A stretch of 64,000 nt of DNA from Leptolyngbyaceae cyanobacterium JSC-12 (GTDB taxonomy: Bacteria; Cyanobacteriota; Cyanobacteriia; Leptolyngbyales; Leptolyngbyaceae). The notes beneath the pieces were generated by a model that saw only the letters and a list, made by a program, of their open reading frames with translations, did no database searches and was not told the DNA's origin. The stretch covers positions 456,723 through 520,722 of the forward strand of contig CM001633.1 in assembly GCA_000309945.1 (NCBI GenBank). Reading direction: 5' to 3'. The stretch's first letter is position 1. Each line of letters begins with the position of its first letter. The position numbers and the translations under genes were made by a program. Shown here one piece after another: positions 57,249 through 64,000 of this stretch.

Positions 57249-57973
57249 GCAACCAATCCTGATCGCAATGCTCGAACGGCTGCCTGAGTTCGGTCTTCTG
57301 CACAGAGTTTGCTCAGAATGTTGCGTACGTGCGTTTTAACAGTGCCGACGGTGATATACAGCTTATCAGCGATCGCGGCATTGCTATACCCGGACACAAT
57401 CAGTTCCAGAATTTCCAATTCGCGTTCAGTTAGAGGATAACTCTCTAGCACCTGCTCAAACTCTGCATCCATTGCACCAATCTCCACTGTCTTAGTGCCA
57501 TGAGCCGCTCGACCGTTGGGTGCCACTTGGCGAATCTGATGCAGTACAACATTCGCGATCGTTGGGTCAATCCAGGAACTTCCAGTTTGAGTCGCTTTAA
57601 TAGCTTCCACTAACTGCTCAATGCTGACATCCTTCATGCAATAGGAATCGGCTCCAGCCGCAAATGCAGCCAGCACAGCATCTTCACTATCATGCATTGT
57701 CAGGATCAAAATCTTTGTTGCCCCATCTGCCTTCTCTGCTTGAAGTTGCCTGAATTTTTGAGTCAATTCAATCCCATCCATATCCGGTAGTCCAATATCA
57801 ACCACCGCCACATCAGGACAAAGGCTCTCTAACACCTTTAATCCCTGGTTGGCATTGGAAGCTTCACCTACTACTTGAATACCTACCTGCTGCTTTAGAG
57901 CAGTTCTCAAGCCGATGCGGGTTAAATCATGATCTTCGATCAAAACAACACGTATATCGCCTGGCTCGCTCAT
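57245..57973 (-). CDS. NarL/FixJ-family response regulator
   Basis: A 242-residue two-domain regulator: receiver (VVLIEDHDLTRIGLRTAL, phospho-Asp in VAVVDIGLPDMDG, Lys in SYCMKDVS) and a C-terminal LuxR-type HTH (LTERELEILELIVSGYSNAAIADKLYITVGTVKTHVRNILSKL). It is an unpaired regulator; the cognate kinase is not adjacent. It converges on the LRR gene with overlapping stops, so antisense overlap of the two transcripts is expected. Confidence 0.93.
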   Translation of the reverse strand: MSEPGDIRVVLIEDHDLTRIGLRTALKQQVGIQVVGEASNANQGLKVLESLCPDVAVVDIGLPDMDGIELTQKFRQLQAEKADGATKILILTMHDSEDAVLAAFAAGADSYCMKDVSIEQLVEAIKATQTGSSWIDPTIANVVLHQIRQVAPNGRAAHGTKTVEIGAMDAEFEQVLESYPLTERELEILELIVSGYSNAAIADKLYITVGTVKTHVRNILSKLCAEDRTQAAVRALRSGLVA

Positions 57974-58211
57974 ATCTCATGTCCTTGCAACCTTACGAAT
58001 GGCAGAACTAATAATATTCTGTCTGTAACGGTTATAGGGTGTTTTCAGAAAGCACGACATCCATCATTGGGTATAGCAACCTTATCCGAAAGCATGAATT
58101 AAGAAAAAGCAACGACTTCCAACCAGGATGAAGATCGAATTCAGGCTTATGAATACAACGTAGCAGGCTACTTAACTAAACTTGTGACCTTTGAAGTGTT
58201 CTCCCACCTGA

Positions 58212-60800
58212 TTATGGTGCTGAATCATTACTAGATGTTGAATGAGATGCCGCAGTTGTAGAAGGTTTAGTCATCTCCGGATGTAATCTTTCTAAACCGC
58301 CAAGCACCATCAACCAGAGCACCACAACCCCCCAGTGAATGACTGTGATAGTTAGTAAGGAACCTGTGAAGTAGTAAACACCGATACAGGCAATGCCCAG
58401 CAGCAGGGTCAGGGTAAGAAAAATGGGGTTGAAGAAGGTAGGGTCAGCATTTTTATACAGTGTCTTGGCGTTTAATGGATGACAGATAACAAATATAACC
58501 AGACTGGCGATCGCCCAAAGTATCCACTGTTGCTCAGTCACACCTGCACCAGGGTAAGGCAACATTACTACGCGAAAAATCAATTCTTCCAATAGCGAAG
58601 GCATCAAGAATAATTGCACTGCTAGTAAGAGATATTGCCATTTAGAGGCTTTCCAGACTTGAACTTGCAAAAATCCTTGAGAGAATCCAATTGGCAATGC
58701 GATCGCGGCATATGCCAGCAATCCCCCTAGCGCAACACTCCAGTCCCAAAGATTCGGCAACTTCAGAGCACCCAGAACACGGGCAACTAATATTGACACA
58801 ATCCGGATATCAGTCCCAGGAAAAGTCCACCGTCCAAAAGCGGGAGTGGGGGCGAGCGGCACAATATCCGGATCACTTCCCCCTACCTGATTGGTACGCA
58901 GAACCCAGAGGGCCGCTCCTCGTCGCAGAAACAAGATACTCAGTTCATCCTGCGCCTGGCGAGGTAAAATCGTTCGCCAACTGGTGAGAGCAGTTAATAC
59001 ATTTGCAGTTCCATCCCCTACTCGACTGAACTGAGGTGGCTCTGTACCAGTGCCAGACAAGGCATCCGCATTCAATTTCCAGTCGCCACGAACAATCCCC
59101 AGGGGAGTCAATTGTTGTTCCAGGTCATTTCCTAACGCCACAAGTTTTTCAAAGCGTTGAATAGTGGGATCATTGGGATGAAATGACCACCATTGCTGAA
59201 TTGCGGGGCTAGACTCTACTGTTTCCCGAATCCGTTGAATAGTCAGGAACAATGCCTGGTTGGAATCTTGCACACAGGATGTGGCAGCCGTGACATCTGC
59301 CGCTCCAGTGCCATCGCCGGTACGATAACGAGCGTTGATAATCTGAAGCTGGCGGATGAACTCATCCAGGGGAGAAAGCATGTTGCCATCAAAGTCATAA
59401 GCTTGCGCGATCGCATCCAGTTTGATGAGCACATCTGCCACCGGGCGAGTTCCCATCCAACCCCGTTGCAAATTGCCCATATAGTTCGTCCAAGTGTTAG
59501 TTCCAGCAATGATCCCTTCAATATTGGTGGCGTACACTTGTTCATAACGCACGTCAACTTGCAGTTCGTTGGTAAACGGCTCTCGCACAATTTCCGCAAT
59601 GCCATAGGAAAAATGTCCAGTCACGGTTCCCATTGCAGCTTTTTCGCCGTTTTTGCCCCCCCTTCCCCCAAATAAATGCATCACCAATACGCGATCGCCC
59701 TCTTTCCAGTTTGCAATTGCGGCTTCTGGCTGAGCACTAGTTGGATCAATCAACACCGTTTGGATCGTGCCTTTATGCTTCTCGGTATCTTTCCAGTTGT
59801 TGTAGTTGATCCAATCCAGCCCTTTGCCCTGATCCAGAATTATCTGCTGGGGTTGGAGTTGAAACAGCGATCGCGGCTTAATTGCCTGTACTGTAAACAA
59901 TCCAGTTTTGTCTTGCGCGCCATAAACATACCAGCCAGCAGTTCCGGCAGGCGATTTTTCTAGCTCTCGTGGAGTTGAGGCATAGACCCCAAACCCATCA
60001 ACAGGTTGCTGTGGAATACGAATGATTTCCTCAATCCCATCAAATCTTTTGGTTGCTGGGTTATAGTGCTGAACTCGAAATAGCTCACTGGGACAGGGTC
60101 GGGTTCCTGGACAAGCTTTAGGAATGAATTGAGTCGGAGAATTTTTAACTGAGCCTAAAATTTTGACCAGCGCGTAGTAGCGCCCGGTTTCCATCGCGGG
60201 TTCGGTTTCAAGTTGTAACGTGGTAGTCCCGTCGGCGGTTTGAGTAATCCCTAGATTCCCTGATAACGCTACAATTACGTCATCTTTGGGTCTGGCTCCC
60301 GCGATTGCTTGCAATGGTCCCACCCGCGATCGTCCATTCAACCGTATAGGATATAGATTCCCTGTGGTGCGCTGTTTTTCTTCAACATGCGGCGTAAATT
60401 GCACATCCCGCGTTACTGTCGTCACATACTGTTGCACCGAAGGCTTCTGGCTCCATTCCACCCGCACCTGTTTTCCAATCAAATCCTTTGCTCTGGCAGG
60501 TGCCTGATACACTTCCATCCAAACCCAGTCGGTGTCGCCCTGTTGTTGAACTGTTGGTAGGATTAACCGCCCCATCCAGTTTGCAGTTGGACGGTAGAGA
60601 TTTTCTGGCGGAGTTTGCGAAATCGGATAAAACTCTGGCTGGTTGAACGGTGCTCTACCCGTGATGGCATAGTGAGATTCCCATGCAGCACTTGGCTCGC
60701 TGTGCAACCCCAGCGCGATCGCACAAGATAAAGCTAACAGAATCATCCAGCGAATCTGCTGCCAGAAAGGTGGCTGAAGCCTTGGGAGATGGGTAAACAC
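58212..60800 (-). CDS. Large CPBP-family intramembrane protease-like protein
   Basis: An 862-residue protein. An N-terminal hydrophobic signal or anchor (about 15-40) is followed by about 600 residues of extracytoplasmic-looking, beta-rich sequence with no recognised domain. The last 230 residues contain about six membrane spans and the CPBP motifs EELIFRVVML (E-E-x3-R), CHPLNAKT and HWGVVVLW. CPBP proteins include Rce1-like proteases. The large added domain is unusual and may sense or process a partner. Monocistronic; the start at 60800 is the first ATG of the signal segment. Confidence 0.85.
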   Translation of the reverse strand: MFTHLPRLQPPFWQQIRWMILLALSCAIALGLHSEPSAAWESHYAITGRAPFNQPEFYPISQTPPENLYRPTANWMGRLILPTVQQQGDTDWVWMEVYQAPARAKDLIGKQVRVEWSQKPSVQQYVTTVTRDVQFTPHVEEKQRTTGNLYPIRLNGRSRVGPLQAIAGARPKDDVIVALSGNLGITQTADGTTTLQLETEPAMETGRYYALVKILGSVKNSPTQFIPKACPGTRPCPSELFRVQHYNPATKRFDGIEEIIRIPQQPVDGFGVYASTPRELEKSPAGTAGWYVYGAQDKTGLFTVQAIKPRSLFQLQPQQIILDQGKGLDWINYNNWKDTEKHKGTIQTVLIDPTSAQPEAAIANWKEGDRVLVMHLFGGRGGKNGEKAAMGTVTGHFSYGIAEIVREPFTNELQVDVRYEQVYATNIEGIIAGTNTWTNYMGNLQRGWMGTRPVADVLIKLDAIAQAYDFDGNMLSPLDEFIRQLQIINARYRTGDGTGAADVTAATSCVQDSNQALFLTIQRIRETVESSPAIQQWWSFHPNDPTIQRFEKLVALGNDLEQQLTPLGIVRGDWKLNADALSGTGTEPPQFSRVGDGTANVLTALTSWRTILPRQAQDELSILFLRRGAALWVLRTNQVGGSDPDIVPLAPTPAFGRWTFPGTDIRIVSILVARVLGALKLPNLWDWSVALGGLLAYAAIALPIGFSQGFLQVQVWKASKWQYLLLAVQLFLMPSLLEELIFRVVMLPYPGAGVTEQQWILWAIASLVIFVICHPLNAKTLYKNADPTFFNPIFLTLTLLLGIACIGVYYFTGSLLTITVIHWGVVVLWLMVLGGLERLHPEMTKPSTTAASHSTSSNDSAP

Positions 60801-60881
60801 AGCAGCTTACTGTAAAGATTAGAACGGCATTGTCTGCCATATCTTAATCTACAAACACTCAAGCTCATTCCAAAAATTGGA

Positions 60882-60889
60882 TAAAGCGT
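60882..60889. repeat. Target-site duplication, left copy (IS copy 2)
   Basis: taaagcgt at 60882-60889 is repeated exactly at 62346-62353, directly outside the CAC...GTG ends of the element: an 8-bp duplication. Confidence 0.9.
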
Positions 60890-62345
60890 CACGACTTGGC
60901 AAGTTACCCAGAAAGGAAAAAGATAAGCAGAAAATGTAGGAGACGTTAGCCGTAGCCGTATCATGCTGCCCTTTGTCGCTGTGCCATCGACGATTGCTCA
61001 AGAGTTTGGGAAATATCGAGACCTGTTCTGCCGAGGCGCAGGCTTTGAGCAGGTGAGTCGCTATGTGACCGGATTGCTGTTGAGTGAGAACAAAACCTTG
61101 CAAGGGATTGCCGGACAATGGGTAGCAGGTGGGGAGGTCGGCGGACGAAGAGCGATGCACGCAGCGGTGTTTGAGGCGGGCTGGAGGAGTTCAGAGTTAA
61201 TGTCCCATCATCGTGCTGTGATAGCCAAAGAGCATCAGGGGCGAGGGCGAGAAGTCATCAGTCTGGATTGGACGCTCAGCCATCACGATTGGGGCAAGCA
61301 GATCTTTGGGGTGAAGCGATCCTATGATTATGTGGAACATCGGATGAGTTGCTTTCAAACGGTGGTGACGGCGACGATTGCGAACCGCCACCTAATTGAT
61401 GGGATTGACGTGGTGGTGCAGTTTCCAGATTTTTCAGTGGCAGAACGGGAGTATCTGAAGGTGACGGCAAAATCCCACTATGACGATTTAGACCAAGTGC
61501 GAGAACGACTGATTGAGATGTTGCATTATCACAAGAATCGATTGGAGTATCGCAAACGCACCGAGATTGCCGTCGAGATTGTGCGCCAAGTGGAAGCGGA
61601 AGGACAATTTCCCACCGCCGATTATGCGTTTGACAATGGGGTGTTGACTGTTGAGTTAACCACCATGATTGAGTCCGCAGGAAAACACTGGGTGAGTGAA
61701 GTTGAAAGTTCTCGCAACATCTTGTGGGATGACCAATGGCAACGGGTAGATGCGATTGGTTTAGAACTCAGAATCCATCACCCAGAGAGCTTTCGCCCGA
61801 TTCAAGTCACTTGCCGCAACGGCGAAACGAAACCGATTTGGGCATTTACCAAAGTCGTGCGCCTCAAGAAGTTTGGACGCAAGCGATTGGTCATCGTCCA
61901 CGAGCAAGCAGATTTACAAGACCCACCTCGCTTCCTGCTCACCGATGCGTTGCATTGGGAAAGTGGGCGAGTCATGCAGACTTGGAGTTATCGATGGTCC
62001 TGCGAGGTCTTTCATGAGGTGAGCAAACAGCACACCGGGCTAGAGTCGGCTCAGGTGCGGAACGAGGAAGCGGTCAACCGTCACTTCCGTCTTAGTTGCG
62101 TGGCGCAGTCGATTCTGCAACGGACTGCCTGTTCTGGCGCACAATCTGAACGATTTGAGTTTGCTCAAGGCAAGCAAACGGTGGGACAGAAGCTCTATAC
62201 CCTCACTCGTCAAGCCTTTGATGATTTGCTGCAATTCATTGTGACGCGATGTTCTCACGGACATACAAATGAACAGATTTTACAAGCTCTCCTCCCCAGT
62301 TGATTGGCGATCGTTTTTTCTACTTCGGTAACTTGCCAAGTTGTG
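60890..62345 (+). mobile_element. Insertion sequence, copy 2 (1,456 bp, IS4/IS701-like)
   Basis: Same 1,456-bp element as at 1759-3214, same orientation, same 19-bp imperfect terminal repeats (CACGACTTGGCAAGTTACC left). Flanked by a perfect 8-bp duplication, which fixes the element's ends. It interrupts the MSMEG_0570-type pseudogene. Near-identity with copy 1 indicates recent transposition or gene conversion. Confidence 0.95.
60963..62303 (+). CDS. DDE transposase (IS4/IS701-like), copy 2
   Basis: A 446-residue transposase identical to the copy at 1832 except Asp for Asn in ILWDDQW. All candidate catalytic residues are kept and the frame is intact. The family acts by cut-and-paste with DDE chemistry. 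Either copy could mobilise both elements. Confidence 0.92.
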   Translation: MLPFVAVPSTIAQEFGKYRDLFCRGAGFEQVSRYVTGLLLSENKTLQGIAGQWVAGGEVGGRRAMHAAVFEAGWRSSELMSHHRAVIAKEHQGRGREVISLDWTLSHHDWGKQIFGVKRSYDYVEHRMSCFQTVVTATIANRHLIDGIDVVVQFPDFSVAEREYLKVTAKSHYDDLDQVRERLIEMLHYHKNRLEYRKRTEIAVEIVRQVEAEGQFPTADYAFDNGVLTVELTTMIESAGKHWVSEVESSRNILWDDQWQRVDAIGLELRIHHPESFRPIQVTCRNGETKPIWAFTKVVRLKKFGRKRLVIVHEQADLQDPPRFLLTDALHWESGRVMQTWSYRWSCEVFHEVSKQHTGLESAQVRNEEAVNRHFRLSCVAQSILQRTACSGAQSERFEFAQGKQTVGQKLYTLTRQAFDDLLQFIVTRCSHGHTNEQILQALLPS

Positions 62346-62608
62346 TAAAGCGTACCATCGGCCGTGATTCGGTAGCATAGTGAGCTGCTGCTGCCTCAAT
62401 CCGGGCAAGTTGTTTTAAGTCCATACTGCAAGGCATTCCATATTTTGCTTAAACACGATCGCTGGCAATTTGCAGAGCTGTCCGCGATCGCTGTAAAAAA
62501 TCATCGAGGGAATAGTTACTGTTGGGCGTGAAATAATCTTTCACCACCAGTGAAGGTGAATAACAAATTTCTTGCGCGCCATTGGGCTATTGAATTTGGA
62601 AGTTAATT

Positions 62609-62933
62609 TCAGGCATGAGTTTTTAAGAGTTGCTGATAATGGTATAGACAAAGCTGAGCCAAAGTTTCCAGGCATAGTTTGGCAAAATCTCTTGAGTATT
62701 CTGGATCAAGTCTGAATCAAGGCGTCAGAAAGTTCAGATTGGCAACTATAAACCATCACTGGTGCAACTTCAGCCGGAGAGTGTTGCAGATTCAAGCCAT
62801 TGCTCACCCGCGCTTCCTAGTATCATATTGCTGCCAGAGTTCAGTATGGAAAGTTACCAGCGCCTTTCCTACCAGGACAAGCTTTCACATCGGGAAGCAC
62901 TTCTTCCTCGTAATCCACGAAGAAGTCGATAGT
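62609..62933 (-). pseudogene. Remnant of the gene upstream of the MSMEG_0570-type gene
   Basis: Minus-strand frames look coding but are broken: DFFVDYEEEVLPDVKACPGRKG near 62925-62855, then in a shifted frame VTFHTELWQQYD, and finally LDPEYSRDFAKLCLETLAQL with a stop TGA at 62611-62609. That stop overlaps the pseudogene ATG at 62616, as in coupled operons. Several stops and frameshifts intervene. The parent family was not recognised. Confidence 0.4.
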
Positions 62934-62950
62934 TTAATGCGTTGCAGAAT

Positions 62951-63622
62951 TCAATAGGCTCCATTTTTGGTAAGTAGCACCAGAAGCGTTCTGAATATCA
63001 AAACCAGATCATAAAAGGGATGCCATTGAGCTTGATAACGCAAATCAAGTTGAACAATATCTTCAAAATCTCTAATCAGCGATCGCCCGCTTACCTGCCA
63101 CTCTCCTGTGATGCCAGGCTTGACATTCAGCCGTCGCCAGTGATGTTCTCGATACAGAGCAATTTCGTCAGCAGTGGGTGGACGAGTTCCCACCAGACTC
63201 ATTTCGCCCTTCAAGACATTCCAGAACTGAGGAAATTCATCTAGACTGGTTTTCCGCAGGAAACGCCCGACTCGGGTGATTCGAGGGTCATTGGAGTTTT
63301 TGAAAATCAGCCCTTTTGCTTCGTTTTCAACCTGGGATTTCAACTGGTCTGCATTCACAACCATGGAGCGAAACTTATAAATTCGAAATGGCTTTCCTAG
63401 TAGCCCATAGCGCTGTTGAGAATAAAGAATAGGTCCAGGGCTATCCAGCTTAATCGCAATCGCGATCGGAACAAAAATGATCGCCAGTACCAGCAGCCCA
63501 ATACAACTCCCCAGGATATCAATCAAGCGTTTGAATAGGGAAAACACGGAAGGGTGCGGATCTGCATTCTCTGATCGAATTAATTCAGGCGATGCGACCT
63601 CTGCATTAGTTGCCAATCTCAT
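62951..63622 (-). CDS. Bacterial sugar transferase (polyprenyl-phosphate initiating type)
   Basis: About 223 residues, starting MRLATNAEVASPE. One N-terminal membrane helix (DILGSCIGLLVLAIIFVPIAIAI region) and the sugar-transferase domain with SPGPILYSQQRYGLLGKPFRIYKFRSM, TSLDEFPQFWNVLKGEMSLVGTRPP and PGITGEWQVSGRS. These enzymes add the first sugar phosphate to undecaprenyl phosphate in exopolysaccharide synthesis. It lacks the long N-terminal membrane domain of WbaP/EpsE, a short monotopic form. No other polysaccharide genes adjoin within the window. Confidence 0.92.
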   Translation of the reverse strand: MRLATNAEVASPELIRSENADPHPSVFSLFKRLIDILGSCIGLLVLAIIFVPIAIAIKLDSPGPILYSQQRYGLLGKPFRIYKFRSMVVNADQLKSQVENEAKGLIFKNSNDPRITRVGRFLRKTSLDEFPQFWNVLKGEMSLVGTRPPTADEIALYREHHWRRLNVKPGITGEWQVSGRSLIRDFEDIVQLDLRYQAQWHPFYDLVLIFRTLLVLLTKNGAY

Positions 63623-63795
63623 AACGTTTTGCAAATGAAAGAGTACGTACAATCACTTACGACCTCACGAGATAATATTAAGGCGATCCCTATAAACCCG
63701 GATGTGTCCAATCCGAACACTCAGTGAATCTTCTTAGAAACTTCATAAAGTTCTTTAAATTTGAATTTCTTGCAAAGAAAATTTACCTAGTGGGC

Positions 63796-64000
63796 TTACA
63801 GGTGAATAAGCTGAGGCAAAAGAGCCTGGAAAGCTTTACCCCGATGGCTTACAGCATTTTTAAGAGTAACTGGCATTTCGGCGAAGGTCATTTGGTGTTC
63901 TGGCATGTAGAAGACGGGGTCATACCCAAATCCACTTTCCCCCCGTGGAGCTGTCAAAATCTCACCAGAACACACTCCTTCCGATTGCAATGCAATGGTT
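63796..64000 (-). CDS. rdgB: Non-canonical purine NTP pyrophosphatase, C-terminal part
   Basis: The 3' 68 codons of a HAM1/RdgB-type enzyme, running off the window edge. Visible motifs are GESGFGYDPVFYMPE and the purine-binding VSHRGKAF. The family removes inosine/xanthosine triphosphates from the nucleotide pool. The start is outside the window. Confidence 0.9.
   Translation of the reverse strand, partial: TIALQSEGVCSGEILTAPRGESGFGYDPVFYMPEHQMTFAEMPVTLKNAVSHRGKAFQALLPQLIHL

Larger units (their letters stand above)
60865..62616 (-). pseudogene. MSMEG_0570-family nitrogen-starvation protein, decayed and IS-split
   Basis: Read on the minus strand from ATG at 62616: MPEINFQIQ, TAG (62589-62587), PNGAQEICYSPSLVVKDYF, then LDDFLQRSRTALQIASDRV, TAA (62451-62449), AKYGMPCSMDLKQLARIEAAAAHYA, and the IS. 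Beyond the IS the frame continues RFIQFLE-stop at 60865. The assembled protein (about 90 residues) matches the MSMEG_0570 family, with TAG where a Trp and TAA where a Gln is expected. Two in-frame stops plus the IS show decay, and the IS probably entered after it began. Confidence 0.82.

Overview
The window is a chromosomal segment from a cyanobacterium, probably a filamentous Leptolyngbya- or Oscillatoria-type organism (the genus is an inference). The evidence is psbA (photosystem II D1), psb34, psb29/thf1, a CpcT/CpeT-type bilin lyase, a carotenoid oxygenase, a urtABCDE urea transporter with NtcA-type promoters, many HIP1 octamers (GCGATCGC, e.g. 5780, 9300, 9375) and heptameric STRR repeats. 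Base composition looks mid-range and even. No CRISPR array, prophage or tRNA gene was recognised.

Layout. 1-1.33 kb: 3' end of an rRNA operon (23S, 5S, terminator). 1.4-3.3 kb: a cyclophilin gene split by a 1,456-bp insertion sequence. 3.3-9.4 kb: housekeeping genes (VanX-like dipeptidase, yidD, rpsD, smpB), a glycosyltransferase, an LpxB-like protein and two small unknown proteins. 9.7-23.2 kb: signalling (TPR glycosyltransferase, Ser/Thr kinase, three large hybrid or multisensor histidine kinases) with anmK between. 23.6-31.2 kb: carotenoid oxygenase, a divergent PadR module with PhzF, a P-type cation ATPase and an unknown ATPase. 31.3-45.4 kb: thiG, psb34, a second LpxB-like protein, recQ, psbA, two unknown genes, CpcT-like lyase, psb29, a HerA-like ATPase, a group 2 sigma factor and an RNase D-like exonuclease. 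45.5-56.1 kb: a nitrogen-scavenging island with transposase debris, ureG, urtABCDE, amiE, fmdB and fmdA. 56.3-60.8 kb: LRR protein, NarL-type regulator and a giant CPBP protease-like protein. 60.9-62.9 kb: a second, almost identical IS copy inside an already decayed MSMEG_0570-family nitrogen-starvation gene. 62.9-64 kb: a sugar transferase and the 3' part of rdgB.

How the genes fit together. The clearest theme is nitrogen scavenging. Urea is imported by UrtABCDE and UreG helps mature urease. AmiE and FmdA release ammonia from amides. Three promoters of the form GTA-N8-TAC, N22-23, TAN3T lie before urtA, amiE and fmdA, which suggests NtcA control. The eroded MSMEG_0570 gene suggests a nitrile/nitrogen-starvation (Nit1C) cluster was lost nearby. 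A second theme is photosystem II upkeep (psbA, psb34, psb29). The two IS copies are in the same orientation, differ at only two bases that I found, and bracket about 57.7 kb, so they are recent and could recombine. No complete new defence or mobile system was found. The least explained items are the two-gene coiled-coil unit at 38.4-39.4 kb, a candidate bilin-binding GAF domain in the 14.3-17.7 kb kinase, and repeat sequences inserted in frame in two coding genes.
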